Origin: Marinobacter sp. LQ44
Lineage (GTDB): Bacteria > Pseudomonadota > Gammaproteobacteria > Pseudomonadales > Oleiphilaceae
Assembly (NCBI RefSeq): GCF_001447155.2
Contig: NZ_CP014754.1
Span: forward strand, 4,278,001 to 4,342,000
Length of the DNA: 64,000 nucleotides
Direction: 5' to 3'
Shown here: piece after piece, positions 1 through 9,180 of the stretch
Layout of the letters: each line of letters begins with the position of its first letter
Numbering within the stretch: the stretch's first letter is position 1
Notes under the pieces: model-generated
What the model was told of the DNA's origin: nothing
Database searches by the model: none
The model's input: the letters and a program-made list of their open reading frames with translations, nothing else
Made by a program: the position numbers and the translations under genes

Positions 1-314
1 AGGTAATTGCCGATAGTGAGTGTGGCACCCACTTTCAAAGCGCCGACCTCGGAGTGCTTGCTGAAGGCCTGTTCCAGTTCCCTTGCCTGTGCCAGCAGGG
101 CTTCTGCTTTCGGCCGATACAGCCGGCCAAGCTCGTTCAGTTGCAGCCGTTTGCCCACCCGGTCAAACAGCTGGATATCGAACTGGGATTCCAGTTCCTT
201 GAGGGCGCTGCTGGCTGCGGATTGTGACATGGCAAGGGACTCCGCCGCCCGGGTGATGTTCTGGAAATGGGCGGCGGCGAGGAAGACCTCGAGCTGGCGG
301 AAGCTGTACTTCAT
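1..314 (-). CDS. LysR-family transcriptional regulator (FinR-like), N-terminal part
   Basis: The minus strand from the ATG at 314 encodes about 104 residues before the window edge. It opens MKYSFRQLEVFLAAAHFQ and contains a winged helix-turn-helix with the typical LysR core (TRAAESLAMSQSAASSALK, residues about 21-39), then LFDRVGKRLQLNELG. The effector domain begins (VGATLTIGNYL) and is cut off. In Pseudomonas a LysR protein of this type (FinR) sits divergent to the ferredoxin reductase gene and activates it. Here a universal stress gene lies between the regulator and fpr, so assignment as FinR is inference. Family confidence is high, name confidence moderate. Confidence 0.85.
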   Translation of the reverse strand, partial: MKYSFRQLEVFLAAAHFQNITRAAESLAMSQSAASSALKELESQFDIQLFDRVGKRLQLNELGRLYRPKAEALLAQARELEQAFSKHSEVGALKVGATLTIGNY

Positions 315-404
315 GATCGATCAGGCCGGATAGATGAGAGAAAATGTCCTGTCTGATCGATACGTTAGCTGGTCACTGCCGCCAAGACAACCAAATTGGC
401 GGGT

Positions 405-1193
405 TCAGGGGATCATCAGTACCGGGTAGGGGCTGCCGGCCGCCACATGTTCCGTGGTACTGCCGATCATGATCTCCTGAATGGGTGTTGAGCCCCGTTT
501 ACCCATAATGGTCAGCAGGGGGCGGGTTTCGTTGATGGTTTGCAGGATCTGATCCACCGGCCGGCCGGTCAGGATATTTCGGTGTACGTTGGGATGGCGC
601 TCTGCCAGTTCATTGATCCGCTGTTCGGTGGCCTCATCAGATTGTTCGGGCTCTTCGGAATGCGCCCACACTACGCGCCCCGTGTGCCGGTTGGCCATTA
701 GCTCTTCAAAGGCAGCCTGGGCATTGAACGACGCCTTTGATCCATCAGTGGCCAGCAAAATCTCCTCTTCGGCCGCCGATGGCTGGTCCTGGACCGGAAT
801 GATCAACAGCGGAACTTTGGTCGTTCGGGCGAGGTTCAGGGCGGTGTTTCCGAAGAACAGCTCTTTGGCTGCGCGATGGCTTCGGTTGCACGCCACGACG
901 CCGTCAGCGTTGAGTTTCTTGGCCAGCGCCTGGACTTCCTGGGCAACAAAGCCCCTGGCAACGTGGGTGGCAGTGGCAATCCCAAGGCTGCTTTCGAGGT
1001 GTTCGCCAATGCGGCGTAACCGCTCTGTAGCTGAACCTTCGGTGTCGTCCGGGCGAAGTCGTTTGTGGGTTTGCAGTACATAGGTGAGCGTAATCTTCCG
1101 AGTGCCCAGGAGTTTGAGTAAGGCTGGCAGTTGTTCCATAGCCTGCTCCCACTCCTTGGTGTAGTCCACGGTCAGAATCAGGTGATCAAGCAT
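405..1193 (-). CDS. Tandem-domain universal stress protein (UspA family)
   Basis: The protein has 262 residues and two Usp domains in tandem. The start is the ATG at 1193 (MLDHLILTVDYTKEW), preceded by AAGGAGA at good spacing; a longer frame upstream lacks this support. The second domain ends with the nucleotide-binding pattern G-2x-G-9x-G-S (GKRG...IGS), so it probably binds ATP. The first domain has only a degenerate version. Such UspE-like cytoplasmic proteins are induced by stationary phase, oxidative or respiratory stress. The gene is divergent from fpr across an AT-rich interval with repeated TCGATTT sites, which suggests shared stress regulation. Confidence 0.9.
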   Translation of the reverse strand: MLDHLILTVDYTKEWEQAMEQLPALLKLLGTRKITLTYVLQTHKRLRPDDTEGSATERLRRIGEHLESSLGIATATHVARGFVAQEVQALAKKLNADGVVACNRSHRAAKELFFGNTALNLARTTKVPLLIIPVQDQPSAAEEEILLATDGSKASFNAQAAFEELMANRHTGRVVWAHSEEPEQSDEATEQRINELAERHPNVHRNILTGRPVDQILQTINETRPLLTIMGKRGSTPIQEIMIGSTTEHVAAGSPYPVLMIP

Positions 1194-1285
1194 CGTGTTC
1201 TCCTTGCGGGCTGTTTGTCCTGGGGCCAATGTCTTCAGGCTAGTTCAGGAGTAGGCTGAAGACCATGACCCGGATCAGTTTGTTA

Positions 1286-1342
1286 TCGATTTATATTTAT
1301 AAAATCGAACACATATATGGGTATTACCTGTTTTGTCGATTT
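1286..1342. promoter_or_regulatory. AT-rich usp/fpr divergent control region with TCGATTT repeats
   Basis: The arms TCGATTT (1286-1292) and AAATCGA (1302-1308) form a perfect inverted repeat with a 9-nt spacer. A third TCGATTT lies at 1336-1342. The interval is far more AT-rich than its surroundings and separates the divergent usp and fpr genes. The size and symmetry suit a LysR-type regulator, and one (FinR-like) is encoded nearby. No binding data are available, so the regulator is an inference. Confidence 0.45.
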
Positions 1343-1413
1343 AACTTGTCGGGTTAAACTTTTCCCATTGAATTCCCATATAAATTGTATGAAGTCGCAA
1401 CAACGAGGCTGCC

Positions 1414-2184
1414 ATGAGTAATCTGATGAAAGAAACGGTCACCAGCGTTCACCACTGGAACGATACTCTGTTCAGTTTCAAGACCAGTCGGGACCCCGGG
1501 TTCCGTTTCAAGAACGGGCACTTTGTGATGATTGGCCTGGAAACAGACGGCAAGCCGCTGATGCGGGCCTACAGTATTGCCAGCGCCAATTACGAAGAAG
1601 AGCTGGAATTCTTCTCAATCAAAGTGCCGGATGGCCCGCTGACGTCTCGACTGCAGAAGATCAAGGTAGGGGATGAAATCCTGGTCAGTCGCAAACCCAC
1701 CGGCACCCTGGTGCTGGATAACCTGTTGCCCGGGCGTAACCTCTGGTTGATCAGTACCGGCACCGGGCTAGCGCCGTTTATGAGTATTATCAAAGACCCT
1801 GAGGTGTATGAAGCCTACGACAAGGTCATCCTGACTCACGGTGTAAGGTATGTATCTGAGCTTGCCTACCAGCAGGATATCCAGGACCTGCCGGAAAACG
1901 AGTTTTTCGGTGAGATGGTGCACGGTAAGCTGCTGTACTACCCGACCGTCACCCGGGAGCCGTTCCGCAATCAGGGCCGGCTGACCGATGCCATGGAGAG
2001 CGGCAAGATCACCCGTGATCTCGGGTTGCCTGATTTTGATGTGGAGCAGGATCGCTTTATGATTTGCGGCAGCCCGAGCATGCTCAAGGATACCTGCAGC
2101 ATTCTCAATAATATGGGCTTTCGTGAGGCTCGCGGCGGCGACATGGGCCATTACGTCATTGAACGGGCGTTCGTGGAGCAGTAA
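1414..2184 (+). CDS. fpr: Ferredoxin--NADP(+) reductase
   Basis: A cytosolic FAD enzyme of 256 residues that moves electrons between NADPH and ferredoxin or flavodoxin, as in oxidative stress defence and Fe-S repair. It shows the FAD-binding RAYSIAS motif (about residues 51-57), the NADP-binding ISTGTGLAPF segment (about 111-120) and a CGSPSML motif near the C-terminus. Length and sequence fit the subclass of Azotobacter and Pseudomonas Fpr, which ends in a short tail rather than an aromatic residue (here VEQ). The start is the ATG at 1414. It is transcribed alone, divergent from usp. Confidence 0.95.
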   Translation: MSNLMKETVTSVHHWNDTLFSFKTSRDPGFRFKNGHFVMIGLETDGKPLMRAYSIASANYEEELEFFSIKVPDGPLTSRLQKIKVGDEILVSRKPTGTLVLDNLLPGRNLWLISTGTGLAPFMSIIKDPEVYEAYDKVILTHGVRYVSELAYQQDIQDLPENEFFGEMVHGKLLYYPTVTREPFRNQGRLTDAMESGKITRDLGLPDFDVEQDRFMICGSPSMLKDTCSILNNMGFREARGGDMGHYVIERAFVEQ

Positions 2185-2250
2185 ACCTCTCCTGAACCTG
2201 CTGGCTGCCTGGCGTCCCGTCTGGCTGGGAGATATTGGCCAAACGCGGGC

Positions 2251-4056
2251 CTAGCGCAGCCAGTTGCGAATCTGCATTGCCAGGCGTTCGCCGTCGTTGA
2301 GCCCTGCGCGCTCTGCCATCAGCTCAGCCAGCACATCCGGGCGGTCGGTGATGATGTTATCGACGCCCATATCCAGAAAGCGTGCCATGTCGGACGGTTG
2401 ATTGACTGTCCACACATGCAGTTCATTGCCCGCCTTGTGGGCCCTGGCAACCGCCGCCGGGGTGGCCCGGTTCAGGCGTAGCGCCAGAATGTCGTAACGA
2501 TCCTGCCACAAAGGACCTACCACGAACTGAGCCAGTAATGCGGTTTTCAGCCCCGGTTCCAATTGTTTTGCCAGCTCCAGGCTAGGCCAGTCAGCTGCCG
2601 CAAGGATGGTGCCTTGCACAGCGTTATTGTCTTGCAGGGTCTGGACAACGGCGGTCACCAGTGCCCGTTCGTTGCGGTTCGGTTTCAGGTCAACAAACAG
2701 TCGCACCCGGCCACGGGTGGCCTTGACTGCGTGTTCAAGCGTTGCAATGCGCTCATGGGCAAAGTGATCATCAAACCATGAGCCGGCATCCAGATGACGG
2801 ATGTCGTCATACCGGACGTCGCCAATCCGCTCCGGCTTACCGAATATCCGCTCCATATCCTGGTCATGCCAGAGTACCGGTACGCCGTCTGCAGTCAGTT
2901 GGACATCAATTTCAACGTAGTCGGCACCATCCTCTATGGCCTGGTGTATGGCGCTGAGCGTATTTTCCGGAGCTTTAAAGGCACTGCCACGGTGGGCTGT
3001 GATGGTCACTTGATCTTGCTGGTTCAAAGAGCTGACCACTTGCACGCTCTGGGTAAGCACCAGTGCGATAACCAGGACCTCAAGCAGCCAGAGCCGACGA
3101 CCGGTTTTTGCATCCTGTCTGGTCGAGGGCGGCTGCTGCCATTGCAGCCGCCGCCCGGGTATGGTCCTGTAGCGGGCGACGATGAGCGCGCCCAGTGCCG
3201 AGCTTGCCAGGAAGGTAAGGGCAAGGCTGACCAGAAGGTAGCTCCCCACCAGCAGGATAACCACGGGCAATAGCAAACTGGTATTTGCGGGCAGTAGCCG
3301 GAACACACTGCCGGCCAGCAAATCAAACGCCAGCGTTACCATGGCCGGCATGGCCAGCACCGCGATAATTCCGAGCGACAGAAGGCCGGCGGTTTCGCGA
3401 TGAGTGCCGCGGGTGTCGCGGGCACTCTGCTGGAGGGCCGTCATGGGTGTTTTTTGGTCCAGCATCAGGGCCGGGATGGAGAGAATCCAGCGGAGAAACA
3501 GGGAGCCGTTGGCCACCACAATGGCTCCGAGCATAAGCAGGCAAAAGCCAAGGAACCACCAGAGAATCGGCGGGCGCTCAAGGTTCAGCAGGTAAGGATC
3601 AAAATTGTTCAGTAAAAGATGTGTAGCGAAGCCCATGGCCGCCAGGAATGGCAGGGCAGTCAATAAATGTGCAAGGGTCTGAATGGTTGCCATAAGGACC
3701 AGTTGCGGCAAGCGCCGGCCAATCCCCGCCAAGGCACGGATGGCGGCCCGGGTGGAGTGCTTGCCGGGCTGGGCAGCAATCAAGGTGACCCCGGCCAGTT
3801 GAAGGACGATCAGCACCGCTGCGAGTAGCAGGGTCACCAACAGCCAGAGTACGCCGCCCGGCGATGCGAGAAAGTCAAGCAGCCCCCCGGTGGTTATGGC
3901 CGCGTCACCCGTGATTGGCCTGAGCAGAGACACCGCGGCAGTGATCAACGGCGTGAAAACAGCGATGGATAAACCGGTGAAGGTCAGATAAAGCGCAAGC
4001 AATGACCGGTGATGCTGGCGGAACAGGATCAGGCCTTGTTTGAGCAGAGGTAGCAC
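2251..4056 (-). CDS. Membrane-anchored glycerophosphodiester phosphodiesterase
   Basis: This 601-residue protein has two halves. Residues 1 to about 330 hold several hydrophobic segments matching the GDPD-associated membrane domain. From about residue 350 comes a GDPD catalytic domain with ITAHRG, APENT, YVEIDVQ and LWHDQDM, and an end resembling UgpQ (VDNIITDRPD). It should hydrolyse glycerophosphodiesters to glycerol-3-phosphate and an alcohol. The start is a GTG at 4056, one base after the TAA of the upstream sulfatase-like gene, so the two are very likely translationally coupled. The coupling suggests that the hydrolase turns over products made or released by its partner. The substrate is not evident from sequence. 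Confidence 0.9.
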   Translation of the reverse strand: MLPLLKQGLILFRQHHRSLLALYLTFTGLSIAVFTPLITAAVSLLRPITGDAAITTGGLLDFLASPGGVLWLLVTLLLAAVLIVLQLAGVTLIAAQPGKHSTRAAIRALAGIGRRLPQLVLMATIQTLAHLLTALPFLAAMGFATHLLLNNFDPYLLNLERPPILWWFLGFCLLMLGAIVVANGSLFLRWILSIPALMLDQKTPMTALQQSARDTRGTHRETAGLLSLGIIAVLAMPAMVTLAFDLLAGSVFRLLPANTSLLLPVVILLVGSYLLVSLALTFLASSALGALIVARYRTIPGRRLQWQQPPSTRQDAKTGRRLWLLEVLVIALVLTQSVQVVSSLNQQDQVTITAHRGSAFKAPENTLSAIHQAIEDGADYVEIDVQLTADGVPVLWHDQDMERIFGKPERIGDVRYDDIRHLDAGSWFDDHFAHERIATLEHAVKATRGRVRLFVDLKPNRNERALVTAVVQTLQDNNAVQGTILAAADWPSLELAKQLEPGLKTALLAQFVVGPLWQDRYDILALRLNRATPAAVARAHKAGNELHVWTVNQPSDMARFLDMGVDNIITDRPDVLAELMAERAGLNDGERLAMQIRNWLR

Positions 4057-4057
4057 G

Positions 4058-5917
4058 TTATTCGCCTTTCGGGGTCAACAGTGTGGCTTTCTCCAGCAGT
4101 GCCAGGCGCTCATCGAGGGACAGGTAGGGTTCGTCTTCGGTTTGTTGCAGGCTTCCGAACAGCCTGTCTGGATCAAACGCCCAGCTGCTGCAGCGGGTGG
4201 TCAATTCGGTACAGGCGAGCAGGGTGCCGGATTCCCGGAGAAAGTACTTCATGCCGGTGTAGGTGTCGGCCAGCATCAGGTCGCGGGCAGGCTCTGTCGG
4301 TTCAGACAGCAGGCTTCGGCCAAGCATGTTCCCGGCCAGGTGACCGTTACCCGTGGCATCCAGAATGGTCATTGGGATGTCGAACTGGGCAACAATCCGG
4401 TTTTCCGGTGCGAAGTCGCTGAGGTCTGGCCGGCCCGGCGAACGTATGGCCAGTACCCCGAGGTTGCTGTTCAACGGCAGGGTTTCGTGGTCGTCGCGAA
4501 CAAAGCCGCCGGATTCATCGGATGTGACAATCACCAGTGTGTTGTCCAGCAGTCCTTCCTGCTCAAGCTGAGTCAGAAAGCGTTCAAGGGAGTTGGCCAT
4601 GACCACCATGGCATTTTGGCGAGCCACCTGGGCGGCAGGGAGCCCTGTTGTTTCCTCATCAGCAGATTGTTTGGTCTGCTCGGCCGCAAGTTCCTGTTCG
4701 GCTTCTGGTCCGATGTTGAACGGATGGTGGGTGCCGACATTCAGGGTCGTCACAAACCATGGGCCGGGTTGGTTGCTCAGCTCTGCCAGGCGCCCGGCAA
4801 TGTCAGGGAAGAACTTCGGGTCAGGCGGGCCCCAGCCATCCTGTTCCTGCGCGTGGCCAAATGCCTCGGCGCCGGTCACGTTCTCATAGCCCGCCCGAGG
4901 CATGAACTGATCCTTTTTCATGTATTCGATTGGTGCAGCTTGCCAGTAAGCGGTGGTGTAGCCCTGGTCCTTCAGCTTTTTCGGGAGGCAGTCGGGGTTG
5001 GCTTTATCTTCCGCGACGGCCAACATCTTTTCCGATGGTCGGCGCAAGTCGGGATAACGCCCGCACACCAGGGCGAAGGTGCCGCGATCCGTCTGTCGCT
5101 CCATACTTAGCACGTTGTTGTAGACCCTGAAACCGAAGCTGTCGAACGTCGCCTCCAGAGTGTCGAGAGAGACGACAGGCTGAAGATTGTGATAGTGGCT
5201 GACTTTCGGCAGATAACCACCGGACAGCCCTTCCATCATGATCAACAGAACATTGGGTGGCTCAGGGTTGTGGAAGTTGCTGGTTTGTTGGTGGAAAAAG
5301 TTGGTTCGTCTGTGCAGTTGCTCACTTAGCTCAGTGGTTTCATCACCGATCGCCGTGCCAATAGGATTGAGCAGTGCACCTGGAACCTGGGCGACGGTGC
5401 TGGCCACCACGTTATTGGCGGGTGTTGTCAGGCTAGGAAACGACAGAACGTAAAGACCCGTGACCAGGACCGAAGAGGTGGCCAGCAGGATGGGCGCCCG
5501 CTCTGTTGCTGGCACCCATTTCCTGTGCAGCCAGTGCAACAGCCAGGCCAGCGTGAGGTAGCCCGGGAGGGTGATCAGATAGATGTTGAGCAGGCTGCCG
5601 GTAATAAACGTGCTGTCCATACCCTTGCCGGCAGAGGCCAGTTGGAAGAGCGTTCCGTGGGCGGTCAGGTGCATGCCTGCCACATAGAGTGCGACACCCA
5701 GGGCGGTGATCAGCAGGGCGCGGACAATGCCAGCCGATAGATGCAGGAATACGGCCAGCAAAAAGGCCCCGGCAATGTCGCCACCAAGGGTGCCGGGCAG
5801 GCTGGGGATCACTCCACTCTGGATGATCAGCAGGCCGCGTATCACGGCCAGCCAGATCCAGGCCAGGAACAAGGTGCGTATGAAACAGGCAGCAAGTGAA
5901 GCCTGGTTCCCTTTCAT
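4058..5917 (-). CDS. LtaS/OpgB-like membrane sulfatase-superfamily protein
   Basis: The protein has 619 residues from the first ATG (5917); an upstream TTG is less likely. About four to five membrane segments fill the first 170 residues. An alkaline-phosphatase-fold domain follows, with PNVLLIMMEGLSGGY, a probable threonine nucleophile in QTDRGTFALVCGRYPD, the THHPF histidines and the SDESGGF metal motif. Relatives are lipoteichoic acid synthases and OpgB-type phosphoglycerol transferases, which use phosphatidylglycerol to decorate glycans, though some members are hydrolases. The active site would be periplasmic. Coupling by one base to the GDPD gene supports glycerophosphate chemistry. The exact acceptor is unknown. 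Confidence 0.8.
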   Translation of the reverse strand: MKGNQASLAACFIRTLFLAWIWLAVIRGLLIIQSGVIPSLPGTLGGDIAGAFLLAVFLHLSAGIVRALLITALGVALYVAGMHLTAHGTLFQLASAGKGMDSTFITGSLLNIYLITLPGYLTLAWLLHWLHRKWVPATERAPILLATSSVLVTGLYVLSFPSLTTPANNVVASTVAQVPGALLNPIGTAIGDETTELSEQLHRRTNFFHQQTSNFHNPEPPNVLLIMMEGLSGGYLPKVSHYHNLQPVVSLDTLEATFDSFGFRVYNNVLSMERQTDRGTFALVCGRYPDLRRPSEKMLAVAEDKANPDCLPKKLKDQGYTTAYWQAAPIEYMKKDQFMPRAGYENVTGAEAFGHAQEQDGWGPPDPKFFPDIAGRLAELSNQPGPWFVTTLNVGTHHPFNIGPEAEQELAAEQTKQSADEETTGLPAAQVARQNAMVVMANSLERFLTQLEQEGLLDNTLVIVTSDESGGFVRDDHETLPLNSNLGVLAIRSPGRPDLSDFAPENRIVAQFDIPMTILDATGNGHLAGNMLGRSLLSEPTEPARDLMLADTYTGMKYFLRESGTLLACTELTTRCSSWAFDPDRLFGSLQQTEDEPYLSLDERLALLEKATLLTPKGE

Positions 5918-6086
5918 AGGGTTTACTCGTGTTGGATGCGTTATCTGAACAGTATGAGGCAAGAGGCTTGTGCTTCAACAGCCGGAGCTTGCTAAGGTAA
6001 CGGATCAGATGGCCGGGAAGTTTCTGAAAATTCCTTCGTTATCAGAGCCTTTGTCAGAAAATCATCATTTCGGGAAGCGCAGGGGA

Positions 6087-8420
6087 ATGAAAAAAAGTGT
6101 CCAAATCGTAATTGCGGGAGTCATCGCGGTGGTGTGCGGCGCGTTTCTCGGCAGCCTCGTACAAACCCAGTTCAACCTGGCGGCGTTGTCGGCCCTTGGG
6201 GCCTCGTTCAGCCTGGTGGATCGCCTCGTGGTCATGGGGCAGGACCTGGTTGGGTTCGCACCCGTCTATGGGGTTCTGCTGGCCGCGGCATTGGTTCCGG
6301 GTTTTCTGGTCACTGCGGGATTGCTGCGGTTGTTGGGCTGGCCCTACCGGGATTTCTGGTATGCCCTTGGTGGTGCTCTGGCATTGTGGGCAACGCTGGC
6401 CCTGGTGGATGTGTTGGCACCCATGCCGACCCTGATCGCGGCAACCCGAACCCTGCCCGGGCTGTTGGCGATGCTGGGGGCCGCAGCATTAGCGGGATGG
6501 GTGTTTGCGCAACTGACAGGCAATATGACCATGACCGTGGCTCGTCATGGTCTGATAGCACCTCTTCTGGTGTTGGCCGGTATGGCCGCCCCGGAGCCGA
6601 CATTGGCTGAGGAGGAGGCCGATTATCGGATAGACGTGGTTGCTGAGGGGCTTGCGCATCCCTGGTCGCTGGCTTTCCTGCCAGGGGGGGATTTTCTGGT
6701 GACCGAGCGTGGTGGAGAGCTGAAACAGATATCGTCGGATGGGCATCAGGTGCAGGTGTCGGGTGTCCCGGACGTATTCGCCTCCGGCCAGGCCGGGTTG
6801 TTTGATGTGCTACTCGAGCCCGGGTTTGATTGCTCGGCGGGGGATGATGGACGTCCTGGGGTGTTTCTGGCCTATGCCTGTGGCACGGTTCGGGAGAATC
6901 ATCTGTGCGTCGCCCGTGGCCAGCTTACCGGGGGCGAATTGACGCAAGTGCGGGAAATCTTCCGGGCCCGGCCGGGTAAGTATGGTGATGCTCATTACGG
7001 TGGGCGCATGGCCTGGCTGGCTGACGGTACCTTGCTGGTAACCCTGGGGGATGGCTTTGATTTCCGGGAAGAGGCGCAGAAGCTGTCAAGCCACCTGGGT
7101 ACCATCGTTCGTCTGAACCCGGATGGTTCCATTCCGGCGGACAATCCTTTTGCACAGGTGGACGGCGCCCTGCCGGAAATCTTCAGTCTGGGGCATCGCA
7201 ATGTTCAGGGGCTGGTCTACGATGCCGTTAACGACCGGGTCATCGCCCACGAACACGGCCCCCGTGGCGGTGACGAGATCAATCTGATCCAGGCCGGACT
7301 GAATTACGGCTGGCCGTTGGCCACCGATGGCCGGGACTACACCGGTGCCATGGTGACGCCCTTTAAGCGTTATGAGGGTACCGAGCCGCCCCTGTGGTCG
7401 TGGACGCCGTCTATCGCGCCCTCGGGCCTGGCCTTGTACGACGGTCATCAATTCCCCAGCTGGCAGGGCAATCTGTTCGTCGGTGCCTTGGCCAATAAGA
7501 GTGTGCACCGGATTGTTCTCAGCGAGGGCGGGGTTGTGGAAACCGAGCGCCTGTTTTCTGAGCTTGGTGAGCGCATCCGCGATGTGCGGCAAGGGCCCGA
7601 TGGTGCTCTGTATCTTTTGACCGATTCAGCCGATGGGCGATTGCTGCGGGTGTCCGGCAGGGTGCAGGAGCAGGCTCAGGTGATGACGTTGACGGACGAA
7701 GAGCTTGCCTGGGTTGGAGAGCGGATTTTTCGAAACGAATGTGCCGGGCGGCATGAATGCCTGGTGCACTGGAATGAGGGCGAAGCATTTCCTTCGTTGG
7801 GGATTGGCCATTTTATCTGGTATCCCGAGGGCGAAAGCGGACGTTTTACCGAGAGTTTCCCGGCGCTTCTGGACTTTATGGCTGATCGTGGTGTTCAGCT
7901 TCCCGGCTGGCTGGAGGAGGCCCATGCACAAGGAGCACCCTGGCCGGACCGCGCATCGTTTCTCGGCAATGCAACTGCAGCCAAGGAAGTAGAGGCGCTG
8001 CGGGTGCTGCTGTATGAAACCCGAGGGCATCAGGTGCGGTTTATTCAGGAGCGCGCCGCCCGCTCCCTGGAAGCCGTGGTTGATGCCGCGCCCGAAGCGC
8101 AGCGGCCGGTTATCCGGGAGCGCCTGTGGCAGCTTGGGCAAACGCCCGGTGGTGTCTACGCGTTGATGGACTATGTCAACTTCAAGGGCGAAGGGCTTTC
8201 AGAAACGGAGCGCTATGAGGGCGAAGGTTGGGGGTTGTTGCAGGTCTTGCAGGCTATGGATACGAGCCCGGGGCTCCGCCCGCTGGATCGCTTTCGGGAG
8301 GCTGCGGGCCGGGTGCTTACCCGGCGCGCCGAGCTGGCAGAGCAGGCCATAGAGCGGGAACGCTGGTTGCCGGGTTGGCTGCGCCGTCTGGAAACCTATC
8401 GGGAGCCCACCGCCCGGTAA
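6087..8420 (+). CDS. Three-part fusion: membrane domain, PQQ-type sugar dehydrogenase, conserved C-terminal domain
   Basis: A 777-residue protein starting MKKSVQIVIAG at 6087, with GGGAAG upstream. Residues 1-150 contain about four membrane helices. Residues 155-180 (HGLIAPLLVLAGMAAPEP) look like an internal signal or fifth helix, placing the rest in the periplasm. Residues about 185-525 form a soluble aldose dehydrogenase beta-propeller of the YliI/GdhB type (AHPWSLAFLPGG, GGRMAWLADGTLLVTLGDG, HEHGPRGGDEINLI, YGWPLATDG), which usually needs PQQ. Residues about 535-777 are a separate domain with GEAFPSLGIGHFIWYP, NFKGEG and GWGLLQVL; I know it only as a conserved uncharacterised domain. No PQQ synthesis genes are in this window. 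Confidence 0.8.
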   Translation: MKKSVQIVIAGVIAVVCGAFLGSLVQTQFNLAALSALGASFSLVDRLVVMGQDLVGFAPVYGVLLAAALVPGFLVTAGLLRLLGWPYRDFWYALGGALALWATLALVDVLAPMPTLIAATRTLPGLLAMLGAAALAGWVFAQLTGNMTMTVARHGLIAPLLVLAGMAAPEPTLAEEEADYRIDVVAEGLAHPWSLAFLPGGDFLVTERGGELKQISSDGHQVQVSGVPDVFASGQAGLFDVLLEPGFDCSAGDDGRPGVFLAYACGTVRENHLCVARGQLTGGELTQVREIFRARPGKYGDAHYGGRMAWLADGTLLVTLGDGFDFREEAQKLSSHLGTIVRLNPDGSIPADNPFAQVDGALPEIFSLGHRNVQGLVYDAVNDRVIAHEHGPRGGDEINLIQAGLNYGWPLATDGRDYTGAMVTPFKRYEGTEPPLWSWTPSIAPSGLALYDGHQFPSWQGNLFVGALANKSVHRIVLSEGGVVETERLFSELGERIRDVRQGPDGALYLLTDSADGRLLRVSGRVQEQAQVMTLTDEELAWVGERIFRNECAGRHECLVHWNEGEAFPSLGIGHFIWYPEGESGRFTESFPALLDFMADRGVQLPGWLEEAHAQGAPWPDRASFLGNATAAKEVEALRVLLYETRGHQVRFIQERAARSLEAVVDAAPEAQRPVIRERLWQLGQTPGGVYALMDYVNFKGEGLSETERYEGEGWGLLQVLQAMDTSPGLRPLDRFREAAGRVLTRRAELAEQAIERERWLPGWLRRLETYREPTAR

Positions 8421-8448
8421 GGTCGGAGGAAGGGGCGCCTCTGCGGCG

Positions 8449-9180
8449 TCAAGTCTGCAGGGGCTGCTTTTTCAGCTCAGCTTCCTTGCCGGGCTGTACT
8501 TCCAGCCACCAGAGGTGGCTGTGCCAGTCACCGAGCACAATCCGGCGCGCGGGTTTGTTATTGGCTTCGAGATGGTGCACGGCCGGGCGATGGGTGTGGC
8601 CATGAATCATCAACTGAACGCCATGGGCTTCGAGCTCCTTGACCACTTCCTCTGGCGTCACATCCATGATGTCTTCCGCTTTGCCCTGGTTCTTGGCCAT
8701 CGACAGCGCCCGTAATTGCTTTGCCATTTGCTGGCGGTCCTCCAGGGGGCGGGCCAGCATCATCTTCTGCATCTGCGGGTTGCGCATGTTGGCGCGGAAC
8801 TTCTGGTATTCCACATCGGCAGTGCACAGGCTGTCGCCGTGCAGCAGCAGAGTAGGCGTTCCGTACAGATCGATCACCGTCGGGTCGTCCAGCAGGGTGG
8901 CGCCGGCCCGGTGGCAGAAATCTTCTCCGATCAGGAAGTCCCGGTTGCCATGCATCAGGAAGATGCGGGTGCCACTGTCGCTGAGTTGCTTCAGGGCGGC
9001 GGCAATCTGCTCCTGGAGCGGTGTGCGCTCGTCGTCACCAATCCAGGCCTCAAAGAAGTCGCCCAGAATGTAGAGCTGCTCAACCCCTGCTGCCCTCTCT
9101 CGCAGGAACGTCAGGAACGCGTCCGTAATATCCGGGCGCGACTCTTCAAGGTGCAGATCCGAGATAAACAGCGTGGTCAC
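8449..9180 (-). CDS. lpxH: UDP-2,3-diacylglucosamine diphosphatase
   Basis: A 243-residue calcineurin-like metallophosphoesterase of lipid A synthesis that cleaves UDP-2,3-diacylglucosamine to lipid X and UMP at the inner membrane. The metal-binding signature is complete: [24 protein letters not shown] and HGHTHRP. The start is a GTG at 9180 overlapping the ppiB stop by four bases (GTGA), giving translational coupling. The ppiB-lpxH pair beside glnS matches Pseudomonas gene order. Confidence 0.97.
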   Translation of the reverse strand: MTTLFISDLHLEESRPDITDAFLTFLRERAAGVEQLYILGDFFEAWIGDDERTPLQEQIAAALKQLSDSGTRIFLMHGNRDFLIGEDFCHRAGATLLDDPTVIDLYGTPTLLLHGDSLCTADVEYQKFRANMRNPQMQKMMLARPLEDRQQMAKQLRALSMAKNQGKAEDIMDVTPEEVVKELEAHGVQLMIHGHTHRPAVHHLEANNKPARRIVLGDWHSHLWWLEVQPGKEAELKKQPLQT

